DNA from: GCA-003244245 sp050700115
Lineage (GTDB): Bacteria; Actinomycetota; Actinomycetes; Mycobacteriales; Pseudonocardiaceae
Length of the DNA: 64,000 nt
Direction: 5' to 3'
Assembly (NCBI GenBank): GCA_050700115.1
Contig: JBOHGG010000004.1
Coordinates: forward strand, 62,001-126,000
The stretch's first letter is position 1. Each line of letters starts with the position of its first letter. The notes under the pieces are model-generated. The model made no database searches and had not been told where the DNA came from. It saw only the letters and a list, made by a program, of their open reading frames with translations. Shown here in pieces: positions 48,851-57,741 of the stretch. A program made the position numbers and the translations under genes.

Positions 48851-48927
48851 ACCTACCGACCGACCGTGACGTCTGCGAAATGCGGCGCGGGCAATCACAA
48901 CGGTCGACCACCTGGGACCAAAGGTCC

Positions 48928-50679
48928 CTAGAACAGGTTTCCTTCCGCTGTCCCCAGCATCTGCTCGCGTACCAGTGGGATCGGCGGCCCGCCGTAGGAC
49001 AGGAAGCCGTCGTGAAACGCGCGCCAGGCGGCGCGTCCGCCGCGGTCCGCGGTCCAGTCCGCGCGCAGCTTGCGGATCATCAGCTTACCCATCGTGTAAT
49101 TGAGGTAGGCCGGGTCGTAGGTGCCACGCGCCGCCTGCTGGCGCGCGCTACCGGGATTCTGATAGGCCTGTTCGCGGAACATCGTCTCGCAGCTCGCCAT
49201 GCTCATTCCCTGCGTATGCATGCCTATCGCACACAGAAAGCGAACATTACGTAGCAGCGCATCGCTGAGCTGGCCGATGTGCGCCTCCGGCGCGCCGTTA
49301 CCGAGACCCGCTTCCCACATCATTTCCTCGGTGTAATGTGCCCAGCCTTCCGCGTAGGCGTAGCCGACGAACAGCTGCCCGATCTCGAACGCCGAGCGGT
49401 TCGCGTGAAGGAACTGCAGGAAATGCCCCGGCCAGACTTCGTGAGCTGAGGTGAACAGCAGGTTCGACTTGCCTGGTACGTAGGCGTCCTGATCGGACTT
49501 GGACCACGATGGATCAGGCGGCGCGATGTAGTAGACCGAAGGCATACCCTTGTCGTACGGGCCGGGGATGTCGATGTAGGCGAAGTTCGAGCGCTGGTAT
49601 GGGGGCGCTTCCGCGACCAGTGCCTGTTCCGTACCGGGAATGCTGGCGAGGTCGTGATCGACGACGAACTGGCGCAGCATGCCGAGCTGACCGCGCGCAC
49701 CTTCCACCGCGCCGCCACTAGGCTTGTCCGCCTCCACCTTGGCGACGCAGGATTCGATCGTCGCCCCCGGCAGGAATTCGGCGCAGGCCTGCTTGAGCGC
49801 GGTGAGGTTGCGCGCGAGATCGGTGCGGCCCACGCTCTCCAGCTCGGTGAGCGGCGTGGTGACGCCCTCGGTCATGCGCAGCATGTCGGCGAACTTCGCC
49901 GGACCGAGCGCGAAGTTCTCGGTGGCCTGCGCCGCACCGCTCTTGAGCCAGTCCGCGAGGTCCTGCATCGCCCGCGCCGCCGGCTCGATCGTGCTCGCCA
50001 GCTCTGCCTGCAGCGCCGGATCCTTCACCTCGGCAAAAACCTTCGATACATCCTTGCGATAGAAATCCGGAAATCCGCCGAAGCCATCGACGCCGTACTG
50101 AATGAAGCTCCTCGGCAGCGGTGTGCGCAGGTTCGCGCGAATCTGAGCCGCGGCTGCGGGCACGGCGCGCGCGTAGCCGATGAAGGCTTTGAGGCGCGCG
50201 TCGGCAGAGGCGTAAGGACGCGTAAGATACACACTCGGATCAAGACCGCTGCCGAGATAGAATGACGGGTTGGTGAACGGCTCCTCCGCTTCTTCCAACC
50301 AGAACAGATCGTCGTCGATGCGCGACAGCAGGTATTTCCGCTCGAAGCGTTGCTCGGCGCTCAATGCGTTCTGGTCGAGCGCTTCAGCCTGCGTGCGCTG
50401 GGCATGTAGCCACTGCACTGCGGCGCGGATACCGGCCGCGCTCCAATCCGGCAAGCGGCCATCGTAATCGTGGCGCCCTTGCTGGACGGCGAACGGCGGG
50501 TTCAGCGCAAAGTAGCCCTCCTTAAACTGGCCTAGGTGCTTCGTCCATTCGTCACTCCCGGCGGTGCGCGCGGTGCTGTCGGCCGGGGTCGCTGGAGTGG
50601 TTTGGCAGCTACAGACCAGAACGGCGAGCAACATCGCGATAGCACGGACGAAGCGCCGCACGAGTGCCGGATAGACCAT
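48928..50679 (-). CDS. DUF885-family lipoprotein, probable zinc peptidase
   Basis: A 583-residue protein. An N-terminal lipoprotein signal (VRRFVRAIAMLLAVLVCSCQ) precedes a mature DUF885 domain: EQRFERKYLLSRIDDDLFWL, LPRSFIQYGVDGFGGFPDFY and the metal-site region NLLFTSAHEVWPGHFLQFLH. GYAYAEGWAHYTEEMMWEAG gives the second ligand segment. HEVxPGH with a downstream EGW-x-HY-x-E fits the DUF885 metalloprotease-like family. Codon use is more relaxed (AT-rich third positions, TAT, AAA) and the protein reads like gammaproteobacterial DUF885 lipoproteins, so transfer from a Gram-negative is likely. ATG 50679 follows AAGGG. Confidence 0.85.
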   Translation of the reverse strand: MVYPALVRRFVRAIAMLLAVLVCSCQTTPATPADSTARTAGSDEWTKHLGQFKEGYFALNPPFAVQQGRHDYDGRLPDWSAAGIRAAVQWLHAQRTQAEALDQNALSAEQRFERKYLLSRIDDDLFWLEEAEEPFTNPSFYLGSGLDPSVYLTRPYASADARLKAFIGYARAVPAAAAQIRANLRTPLPRSFIQYGVDGFGGFPDFYRKDVSKVFAEVKDPALQAELASTIEPAARAMQDLADWLKSGAAQATENFALGPAKFADMLRMTEGVTTPLTELESVGRTDLARNLTALKQACAEFLPGATIESCVAKVEADKPSGGAVEGARGQLGMLRQFVVDHDLASIPGTEQALVAEAPPYQRSNFAYIDIPGPYDKGMPSVYYIAPPDPSWSKSDQDAYVPGKSNLLFTSAHEVWPGHFLQFLHANRSAFEIGQLFVGYAYAEGWAHYTEEMMWEAGLGNGAPEAHIGQLSDALLRNVRFLCAIGMHTQGMSMASCETMFREQAYQNPGSARQQAARGTYDPAYLNYTMGKLMIRKLRADWTADRGGRAAWRAFHDGFLSYGGPPIPLVREQMLGTAEGNLF

Positions 50680-50838
50680 GGGATCCCTTGAGAATGACGG
50701 CACTGGCCCCAATATAGTGGCAGCGGAATCGAAACGCCACACGGTGGCCCCGCCGGGCCGCTTCCTGTATGATCCACCCCGATTCATCCAGGACTCTGAC
50801 ACGTCTCGGGCGCAGTACGGCCGCTGCGGCGCCGAGGT

Positions 50839-51375
50839 TTAGCGCTTCCTTCTGCGACGCATCGGCGTCACCGGTATTGCCCATTGCATGCGGAGTTGCC
50901 CGTCGTCAGGCAGGAGCTGCCATCGTTGGGCCAGACCTCGGAGCTCTGCCACCGCTTCGTGCAACACTGGAATCGGCAACGGGCATGAGCCCGCACGCAC
51001 CGCTCCCCAACCCCAGCGCAGTTCGAGCTCCGCTCCTGCTCGGTTGAGGTTCAAGCCACGGTGGACGACACCGGCCACAATCTCGGCGAGGCCGATGTGG
51101 CGCGCGTTGTCGGCGATGACTGCTGCCGATCGAGCACGGCTGTCGTACCGGCATCGGCCGGACACCACCTCCATGGAACGGAAGACGGCTCCCGCCGCGA
51201 TGCTTCCCCACACACCTTGGGGGAGCACGAACGCGCGCTCCGCGACGAAATGGGCCAGGTCATGCGGAACCGAGTGCTTGCGGTCGTAGGATCGCATCCG
51301 GAGCGTAAGACCGTCAGGCCGGTCGATCAGCGCTACGGATCCGCCGTGCGGGGAGCGCGAGAACCTGACATCCAC
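50839..51375 (-). CDS. Conserved hypothetical protein
   Basis: A 178-residue protein: MDVRFSRSPHGGSVALIDRP, LRMRSYDRKHSVPHDLAHFV, AERAFVLPQGVWGSIAAGAV, then EVVSGRCRYD. The YDRKHxVPHDLAHFVxE block with LPxGVWGxIAAGAxFxSM belongs to a family I have seen in soil actinobacteria. HD-x-x-H suggests a metal site but no reaction is known. It is on the same strand as the DUF885 gene but separated by 160 bases. Confidence 0.7.
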   Translation of the reverse strand: MDVRFSRSPHGGSVALIDRPDGLTLRMRSYDRKHSVPHDLAHFVAERAFVLPQGVWGSIAAGAVFRSMEVVSGRCRYDSRARSAAVIADNARHIGLAEIVAGVVHRGLNLNRAGAELELRWGWGAVRAGSCPLPIPVLHEAVAELRGLAQRWQLLPDDGQLRMQWAIPVTPMRRRRKR

Positions 51376-51515
51376 GGCCCCAGGATGCCCGGCGCCGCCG
51401 CCGCGGGCGACTTGATTTCTTGCATCGGCCGACTCGCAAGCGATCTTCGTGCAGGACCCGTGCGCTCAGCAAGATCGTACGTGGGTGTCGGAGCATACTC
51501 CCGGACTGCCTCGCC

Positions 51516-51577
51516 CCGTGAACTCGACGAGAGCGACATCTGGCCGGACTGAAATGTCGCTGACGTCGAGTTCACGG
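51516..51577. repeat. Palindromic repeat family C, copy 1
   Basis: CCGTGAACTCGACGAGAGCG with ACAT (51516-51539) pairs with ATGTCGCTGACGTCGAGTTC with ACGG (51554-51577), 22 of 24 positions complementary. A second copy is at 59805-59866. It lies after the galactose-oxidase-like gene and may end its transcript. Confidence 0.8.
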
Positions 51578-51621
51578 GCAAGCCAGCCAGGGAACACGCC
51601 TGGTCGGGAATTTACAGGTGG

Positions 51622-53730
51622 TTAAGTCTCAAATTTTCGAACGTACAGCACCCATCCGTTACCCGTCTTTGCCAAGGGGCCGGTGACACGCGTCGGCTCG
51701 TCACCGCCTCGGAGCTCTTGATACCTTCCGGTCAGGTTCTGGTATGCGTCTCGTTCGTCGCGCGTGGTGTCTCGGACGCTCCTCGTTTGGTAGTCCCATT
51801 GCAGCTTCGTACCTTCGCTCAGTGGCATCAGGCTCACTGGGGCGTCGAAAGAGGGCCCGGTCAGCTGCAACATGCCGTCGTGCTCCCCCAGGGTGCCCGT
51901 GACCGTCACCTCCACACCGCGGAAATCGTAACTGCCGTTTGCCCATCGGGCGATCTGTTCGGGCCAGCCGTCGAGGTCCGGCAGTCCTTGATCACGAAGG
52001 TAGACGTCGGCTGTCGAGTGCTCGGCATTCGCGATCGGCCGCACCGCCGCAACCCCGCCCAGCTTCTTCAACGCCTCGTACGCCCCGCCCCAACACGCCC
52101 CCAGCCCGTAGGGGCACTTCGCGGTCAGGCCGACCGTGACGCGAGTGCCGGTCGATTGGGTTCTGACCGTCTCGTCCAGTTCCTGGGTGCGCGTCGTTGT
52201 CCCGGGGCTGGTAGGCAGACTCGCCTCAGCGAGGGCCGGCGAGACCGCAGCACGAGCCTGTGGTGCAGACGGGCCGATCCGCGCGATCCGCGCGAGAGAG
52301 GGAACCCCAGCCTTGCTCAGCACGAAGAGCATGTAATGCCCCGGAGGACAGATCTCCGGCCGTGCGGGCGCGGTAACGGTTAAGCTACCGCCATTGAAGC
52401 TGAATTCGAGAACGTTGACGCGCTGGTTCTGGTCGAAGGCGTGGGTGACCGAGGGAAGCCGTATCCAGGTGACCTTTCCGACATCCGATCCCGAGATCTC
52501 GAGCGAGAATGTCTCGCCGTAAGAGATTTCCTCGGGGGCAGCGGTGATCACTGGGCGTGGGCCTTGGAACAGATAGGGCGGATGGAAAATCTGGGCGTCA
52601 CGGTGGCTGTCCCTGGGGTCGTTCGGCTGGCCGCCGCCGACGTCGAACTCGCCGCTACCCGCGCTGAGCACGGTCGCGTCCGGTAGTAGCATGGCCGTCC
52701 CGTGGTAACAGCGATCGACATCTTCGGCGGCCAGCTCCCTCCATTCTTCCGTGACCGGATCCCACAGTTCGGCGACGTGGACAGGCTTGCCCGGGGATAG
52801 ATCGTTGAAGCCAGGGCCCCTCGTCCCTCCTGTGACGAGGACGCTTCCGTCCGCGAGAATCGCCGCGTTATGCTGGCGGCGCGGGAAGCGCATGCTAGCG
52901 ACCTCACGCCACTCCGGGGGATGGGCGCCGAGATCGATGACCTCTGCCGCGGCGGTAGGGAAGGCAGTGGGACCGTCGTTGCCGCCCCCGATGTAGACGA
53001 CCTTCCCGGCGTCATACATCACCGAAGGGCCGTATTGCCGCTCCCCGTTCCGTCGTACTCCGCCCGGCTCGGGCAGCGGGGTCCAGGTACCCGTGCCTTC
53101 GGTGTTGAGTAGGTAGGTCTTCGCATTGCTCCCAGCCATGAAGACCCGGCCGTCCGGAGCGACGTGCATGTGCGGATACAGCGGGAGGCCGATGAAGTCG
53201 ACGGTCGCCGTCCACTGCTGCCCATCCCAGATTTGCGGGACATCGTTGATGATGAATCTGCCGTTCTCGATGTAGCTGCCAGACAACACCAACATCGTCC
53301 CGTCCGACAGCGCTGTGACGGTTGGATACCATCGGCGCTTGTTCATCACAGGAAGGGCAGTCCAGTTGTTGGTGCGGTAGTCGTAGATGCACGCCTGGTT
53401 GAGCCCGTCGCCGTCGGTAAGGTGCCCGCCCGCGACCAGGAGCCGACCGTCTGCCAGGAAGGCATGCCCCGCGCAGAACAGATTTATTTTCGTGCCATCT
53501 GCGAGTTTGGGCTGAGGTGTCGGGGTCAATTCCCCGGTTCTGGGATCCCAGATGTGTGGCGTGCACTCGTGCTCATGCAGCGAGCCGGTAGGGTGGTCCC
53601 GTCGCCCCCAGAACAGTACTTTCCCGTTCGGCAGCACGTTCGTATGGATCGCTACGTTCGGCAACTCGAAGACCGGATCCCACCGTCCCAGATGAGTTGA
53701 TGCGGAATCTTCTGCAGATTCGGGTGCCAT
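51622..53730 (-). CDS. Galactose oxidase-like protein (Kelch propeller plus DUF1929) with extra C-terminal domain
   Basis: A 702-residue protein. Kelch-type blades run from about residue 15 (RWDPVFELPNVAIHTNVLPN) to 420. Radical-copper oxidase landmarks are present: NLFCAGHAFLADGRLLVAGG (crosslink Cys position), NKRRWYPTVTALSDGTMLVL (Tyr), CYHGTAMLLPDATVLSAGSG (Tyr-His) and LPSVTHAFDQNQRVNVLEFS (His). The DUF1929 early-set domain covers about 435-535. A further domain of about 160 residues (LGACWGGAYEALKKLGGVAA, VEVTVTGTLGEHDGMLQLTG) follows. Such enzymes oxidise alcohols or aldehydes to give H2O2. No signal peptide is seen, odd for this family. The start has GGAGGATAAGACA upstream. Confidence 0.85.
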   Translation of the reverse strand: MAPESAEDSASTHLGRWDPVFELPNVAIHTNVLPNGKVLFWGRRDHPTGSLHEHECTPHIWDPRTGELTPTPQPKLADGTKINLFCAGHAFLADGRLLVAGGHLTDGDGLNQACIYDYRTNNWTALPVMNKRRWYPTVTALSDGTMLVLSGSYIENGRFIINDVPQIWDGQQWTATVDFIGLPLYPHMHVAPDGRVFMAGSNAKTYLLNTEGTGTWTPLPEPGGVRRNGERQYGPSVMYDAGKVVYIGGGNDGPTAFPTAAAEVIDLGAHPPEWREVASMRFPRRQHNAAILADGSVLVTGGTRGPGFNDLSPGKPVHVAELWDPVTEEWRELAAEDVDRCYHGTAMLLPDATVLSAGSGEFDVGGGQPNDPRDSHRDAQIFHPPYLFQGPRPVITAAPEEISYGETFSLEISGSDVGKVTWIRLPSVTHAFDQNQRVNVLEFSFNGGSLTVTAPARPEICPPGHYMLFVLSKAGVPSLARIARIGPSAPQARAAVSPALAEASLPTSPGTTTRTQELDETVRTQSTGTRVTVGLTAKCPYGLGACWGGAYEALKKLGGVAAVRPIANAEHSTADVYLRDQGLPDLDGWPEQIARWANGSYDFRGVEVTVTGTLGEHDGMLQLTGPSFDAPVSLMPLSEGTKLQWDYQTRSVRDTTRDERDAYQNLTGRYQELRGGDEPTRVTGPLAKTGNGWVLYVRKFET

Positions 53731-54001
53731 TGTCTTATCCTCCACGAGCCAGTCCAGTACGGAGTACGGGGCGGTTGTGCCTCGGGCCGCGCTCGGCCGG
53801 GCCGCCGACGACAGCACACGATCTCCCCGCCAGCCAGTGTGCACGCAACTCATTCTGCTCCGCACCGCCCCACATCCATCCGAGTGCGGGCAGGAGAAAC
53901 TGGACACCCTGGCCCAGGACGCCGACCTGGCGGCAGCCGAGGCGGAGCAAGCCAGCGCCGCCGGAACCCGGACCATCCGGCTGGGCAGCTACGCACGCCG
54001 A
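53731..54001. other. Short gap without a clear gene
   Basis: A plus-strand frame reads ECGQEKLDTLAQDADLAAAE and AEQASAAGTRTIRLGSYARR, which looks like a helical fragment of a lost gene. No start, ribosome binding site or complete domain was found. The promoter of the oxidase gene should be here. Confidence 0.4.
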
Positions 54002-54610
54002 TCATCGCCGTTGCGCTGCGCCTGGCCCGGGCAGCCTGCAGCCGGCGAGAACGTGGTCGAGGTTTTCGTGTGCGAGCGTTCCGAGGGAGATCGCTCCGTC
54101 GTTGTCGACCCAGGTCTCGGTGGCTACCCGAAAGGCTGTCACCGCCGCCGCGGCGGCGAGCCGGACCTGCGGGCTGTCCGCTGGTTCGCCACTGCGCTCG
54201 GCGAGGAATCCGCGCAGCAGGAGTTCGAAGTCGGTCAGCACCTTCAGGTAGCCGCCGGCGAGCGCGGGGGTGTTGGCCAGCAGTCGCGACCTGACAATCT
54301 GCCGGTCACGATCACCTTCGAGGAACGAGACCGACTCATCGACCAGCGCGAACAGTGAATCCTTGAGGGGTTCGCCCGCGGGGCGGTGGCGGAGCCGCTC
54401 CCCCGCGCGGGCGAGCTCGTCGCGGGTCGTAGACAGCACCACGTCCTCCTTGGAGCCGAAGTATCGGAACAGGGTGCGACGGGAGATGACCGCGGCGTCG
54501 CAGATGTGGTCGAGCGTGGTGGCGTTATAGCCGCGTTCCACGAACAGCCGCAAGCCGGCTTCCTGGATGGACGACCGGGTCAGCGCCTTCTTTCGTTCCC
54601 GCAACGTCAT
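54002..54610 (-). CDS. TetR-family transcriptional regulator
   Basis: A 202-residue repressor. The HTH is RSSIQEAGLRLFVERGYNAT, TLDHICDAAVISRRTLFRYF, GSKEDVVLS. The C-terminal part (LLLRGFLAERSGEPADSPQV, VATETWVDNDGAISLGTLAH) is a ligand-binding helical domain of the MftR/TetR_C type (AAAVTAFRVATETW). It is divergent from a class V aminotransferase gene, with a clear dyad between them. Ligand unknown. Confidence 0.9.
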   Translation of the reverse strand: MTLRERKKALTRSSIQEAGLRLFVERGYNATTLDHICDAAVISRRTLFRYFGSKEDVVLSTTRDELARAGERLRHRPAGEPLKDSLFALVDESVSFLEGDRDRQIVRSRLLANTPALAGGYLKVLTDFELLLRGFLAERSGEPADSPQVRLAAAAAVTAFRVATETWVDNDGAISLGTLAHENLDHVLAGCRLPGPGAAQRR

Positions 54611-54644
54611 CAGCCACCTCCTTCCCTCGTCTCATCACCAAGAT

Positions 54645-54679
54645 ATGCTACTCAGTCGATAAACGACACAAAGTAGCAT
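54645..54679. promoter_or_regulatory. Nested dyad, probable TetR operator
   Basis: ATGCTACT (54645-54652) and AGTAGCAT (54672-54679) are inverted repeats. Inside them GTCG (54655-54658) and CGAC (54664-54667) form a second dyad with nearly the same centre. The site is 35 bases upstream of the TetR start and about 110 bases upstream of the divergent aminotransferase, so it fits an operator controlling both. Confidence 0.6.
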
Positions 54680-54787
54680 TTTGCACCTAAGAAGCAGTTT
54701 TGACGGGCGCGTTGCGGTCAGCCAGGGGCGGTCTTGTGACCGGGACTCCGGCTCCCTGGACGGGGTGTGATCGGGCACCGTAGGGGC

Positions 54788-56011
54788 ATGGACGTCGAAG
54801 CTCTCCGTGCCATCACCCCGGGGTGTGTACATCGAGTACACCTCAACAACGCCGGTGCGGCGCTGCTGGCACAGCCGACGCTGGACGCGATGACCGGCCA
54901 CCTGCGGCTAGAGGCCGAGATCGGCGGGTATGAAGCGGCCGCGGCCGCGCAGGAGGGGATCGCTGCCACCTACGCTGGTCTCGCCGAGCTGGTGGGCGGC
55001 CACACCGAGGAGGTGGCGCTGTTCGACAACGCCACCCACGCATGGAACGCCGCCTTCTACTCCGTTCCGATTGGTCCCGGTGACCGGATCCTGACCGGGC
55101 GGGCCGAGTACGGCAGCAACGTGCTGGCCTACCTGCAGGTCGCCCGGCGCACCGGTGCCGAGGTCGTGGTGGTTCCCAACGACAAGCACGGCCAGCTGGA
55201 CACGACCGCCCTGGCCGAGCTGATCGACGAACGCACGAAGCTGATCGGGGTGACCCACGTTCCCACCAGCGGGGGTCTGGTCAACCCGGCCGCCGAGATC
55301 GGCCGGATCGCCCGGGATGCGGGGGTGCTGTTCCTGCTCGACGCCACCCAGTCGGTCGGCCAGTTCCCCGTCGACGTCGAGGCACTCGGCTGCGACCTGC
55401 TGACCGGCACTGGCCGCAAGTTCCTGCGCGGCCCGCGTGGTACGGGGTTCCTGTGGGTCCGCGCCGCTGCGCTCGAGCGGTTGGAGCCCTACGTCGCCGA
55501 GATCCGTTCGGCGACCTGGGATGGGGACCGCGGGTTTAGCTGGGTCGACGGCGCGCGGAGATTCGCGTCCTGGGAGAACAGCTACGTCAACGTCCTGGGT
55601 CTGGGCGCGGCCGTCCGGCAGGCCCTCGACCTCGGCCTGGACGTTATCGGGAACCGCACCACCGCCCTCGGCGCTGCGCTGCGCGGCCTGCTCGAGGATC
55701 TACCGGGCGTGGCCACCCACGACCTGGGCCAAGTCCGGTGCGCCATCGTCACTGCCAAGGTCGACGGGATGCGCGCCGCCGACGTCGCCGCCGCCCTCGC
55801 CGCGGCAGGCGTCAACGTCACCACGACCGTGCCCCAGCACACTCAGTTCGACACCGAGGACCGCAACGTGCACCCCCTCGTCCGGCTGTCCCCGCACTAC
55901 TACAACACCGAAGACGAGTTACGGCGTGCCGTCAGAGTTATTGGAGTTATTGGAGAATCCGGTTCGCGGTCAGGAACTTCTCGGCAACCTCCGCCGGCTG
56001 CCGGCCGTTGA
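54788..56011 (+). CDS. Class V PLP-dependent aminotransferase (SufS/EgtE-like)
   Basis: A 407-residue PLP enzyme. VHLNNAGAALLAQPTLDAMT opens the fold; VALFDNATHAWNAAFYSVPI binds phosphate; THVPTSGGLVNPAAEIGRIA and LFLLDATQSVGQFPVDVEAL hold the PLP-facing Asp and Gln; LTGTGRKFLRGPRGTGFLWV contains the Schiff-base lysine. RLSPHYYNTEDELRRAV is the usual C-terminal block. It could be a cysteine desulfurase or an EgtE/isopenicillin-epimerase-like C-S or C-N lyase. After RVIGVIG the frame runs on for about 18 Ser/Arg/Pro residues overlapping the 3' end of the convergent transporter gene by 65 bases. Confidence 0.88.
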   Translation: MDVEALRAITPGCVHRVHLNNAGAALLAQPTLDAMTGHLRLEAEIGGYEAAAAAQEGIAATYAGLAELVGGHTEEVALFDNATHAWNAAFYSVPIGPGDRILTGRAEYGSNVLAYLQVARRTGAEVVVVPNDKHGQLDTTALAELIDERTKLIGVTHVPTSGGLVNPAAEIGRIARDAGVLFLLDATQSVGQFPVDVEALGCDLLTGTGRKFLRGPRGTGFLWVRAAALERLEPYVAEIRSATWDGDRGFSWVDGARRFASWENSYVNVLGLGAAVRQALDLGLDVIGNRTTALGAALRGLLEDLPGVATHDLGQVRCAIVTAKVDGMRAADVAAALAAAGVNVTTTVPQHTQFDTEDRNVHPLVRLSPHYYNTEDELRRAVRVIGVIGESGSRSGTSRQPPPAAGR

Positions 56012-57017
56012 GTTGGATCTCGGCGTTCAACGCCCGCATGACCTCGGTCGTCAGCAGGGTAGAAACACAGTTGAGGGTGTCGGCGAACTCCTTTCCCTGA
56101 CCCTGGAGCACCGGCTGCTTCACGACCGGGGCGACGTGCTGGAACCCGAAGATGTTCTCGGGATCGTCGAGGGTCACGTAGTTCCCGGTCGTCAGCTGGC
56201 CGTCGGTGCTGAAGGCGTCGGCCACGTTGACGTCGCCCTCATCGAGTGCCTGGTAGGTCAGGCCCACGTCCAGGCCGTTGAACTCCACGGCGGTCAGGCC
56301 GTAGACCTCCTTCATGCCGATCAGACCGTTGAACCGGGTCTCGAACGGCGGCTGAGCCGCGAGGGTCACGCCCTGACCTTGCGGACCCACGTTGTTCAGG
56401 TCACGGACCGTCTTCAGGGTGCGCTCCTGGGCGAAGTCCGGTTTGACGATGAGGACGTCGGTGTTCTGGAACGGCGTCTGGGGCAGGATCGTGGCGTTGC
56501 GTTGCGCCTCCTCGAACTGCTTCGCCCGCGTGAAGGTCTCCTCGGGGCTGTTGGCGGCCCGGTCGAAGCCGGCGATGCTGGTCTCGATCTCCCCGAGGTA
56601 CTCCGGGTACATGTCGACCTCACCGGCCTGGAACGCCTCGTCGATGACCTCCGACCCGCCGATGTTCGACCGGTAGTCGATCGTGTAGCCCCGGGACCGG
56701 AGCGCTTGGGTGTACAGCTCCCCGAGCAGGAACTGCTCCGCGAAGTTCTTGCTCCCCACCCGGACCTGCGGCTTGCCTGCACCGGGAGTCCCGCTCGGAC
56801 ACGTCTCGGTCTGGGCGGTGACGCTGGTGACCGCGTCGTCGCTGCCGGGACCCCCCGTCCTCGCGCCATCTCCGCCCGTTCCGGTGCCCCCCGAGGTTCC
56901 GTTGCCGCCTCCGGCACACGCTGCCGCGACCAGCGCGAAGGCGGCCAGCCCAGCAGCCAGGGTCGCGCCACGCCGCCGCCGCGAATACCCCTGCGCCACG
57001 TGCACGGTGTCCAACAT
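55947..57017 (-). CDS. Osmoprotectant-type ABC importer, substrate-binding lipoprotein
   Basis: A 356-residue lipoprotein. The signal ends AAFALVAAACAGGG (lipobox VAAC), followed by a Gly/Thr linker. The mature OpuAC-like domain reads PQVRVGSKNFAEQFLLGELY, TIDYRSNIGGSEVIDEAFQA, GEVDMYPEYLGE, then VTLDDPENIFGFQHVAPVVK. VGSKNFAEQ and VDMYPEY are hallmarks of betaine/choline/carnitine binding proteins (OpuCC/OpuBC/ProX type). It is followed upstream on the same strand by ATPase and two permeases. Compatible-solute uptake is the best guess. Confidence 0.9.
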   Translation of the reverse strand: MLDTVHVAQGYSRRRRGATLAAGLAAFALVAAACAGGGNGTSGGTGTGGDGARTGGPGSDDAVTSVTAQTETCPSGTPGAGKPQVRVGSKNFAEQFLLGELYTQALRSRGYTIDYRSNIGGSEVIDEAFQAGEVDMYPEYLGEIETSIAGFDRAANSPEETFTRAKQFEEAQRNATILPQTPFQNTDVLIVKPDFAQERTLKTVRDLNNVGPQGQGVTLAAQPPFETRFNGLIGMKEVYGLTAVEFNGLDVGLTYQALDEGDVNVADAFSTDGQLTTGNYVTLDDPENIFGFQHVAPVVKQPVLQGQGKEFADTLNCVSTLLTTEVMRALNAEIQLNGRQPAEVAEKFLTANRILQ

Positions 57018-57075
57018 CGGATATCGGTTTCCTTTCTTGTGGTGGGCATGGCGATCCCCGCACCCGTCCGGGCTG

Positions 57076-57741
57076 CTATGCCGCGGCCGGGGCCGGGGTG
57101 AGCCTGAGCCCTCTCGGGGTGAGCAGTCGCTGGAGGACGGCGAACACGCCGTCGGCCAGGAAGGCGAGGACGACAGCGATGACCGTGTAGGCGAAGAGCT
57201 GGAAGAGGGGCAGGGTCGGGTTGGTGATCACTGCGCCGAGCGTGTCCGGGTATCCCGCGATTCCCGCCAGGTAGGCCGTGGCGATGATGAAGACCGTGGC
57301 GGTGCGAACGCCCGCCATGATCAGGGGCACGGCGTTGGGCAGCTCGACCCGGGTGAGGATCTGCCAGCCGGTCATGCCCATCCCGCGGGCGGCTTCGGCC
57401 ATACCCGGATCGACCTCCGCCACCCCCACGTAGGTGTTCGTGAGGATGAGCGGAAAGCCAAGGATGATCAAGGCCACCAGGATGTTGCCGAAACCCAGCC
57501 CGAACACCGGGATTCCGATCGAGATGATGGCGAGAGTGGGCAGGGCTCGCAGCACGTTGGCGCCGTTGATCGCCAGGAACGATCCCCGGTGCAGGTGACC
57601 CACCACGGCGCCCACCGGAATCGCGATCGCGACGGCCACCGCCACTGCCGCCGCGGACAGCACGACATGGCCCCGGACGTCTCCCAAGACCTGGCCGGGA
57701 TGAGACAGGACGAAGTCGATGGCGTCGACCACGATGTTCAT
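57076..57741 (-). CDS. Osmoprotectant-type ABC importer, permease 2
   Basis: A 221-residue membrane protein of the OpuCB/CD type with about five or six helices (VVLSAAAVAVAVAIAIPVGA, LPTLAIISIGIPVFGLGFGN, LVALIILGFPLILTNTYVGV). The EAA-like ATPase contact is AEAARGMGMTGWQILTRVEL. ATVFIIATAYLAGIAGYPDT is the next helix. Its ATG overlaps the stop of the other permease gene. The SBP gene follows about 60 bases downstream. Confidence 0.9.
   Translation of the reverse strand: MNIVVDAIDFVLSHPGQVLGDVRGHVVLSAAAVAVAVAIAIPVGAVVGHLHRGSFLAINGANVLRALPTLAIISIGIPVFGLGFGNILVALIILGFPLILTNTYVGVAEVDPGMAEAARGMGMTGWQILTRVELPNAVPLIMAGVRTATVFIIATAYLAGIAGYPDTLGAVITNPTLPLFQLFAYTVIAVVLAFLADGVFAVLQRLLTPRGLRLTPAPAAA

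Noticed and set aside
51516..51577. CRISPR repeat
   Set aside because: The repeated unit has only one other copy, 8 kb away, no spacers of constant length and no cas genes; it is a dispersed palindrome.
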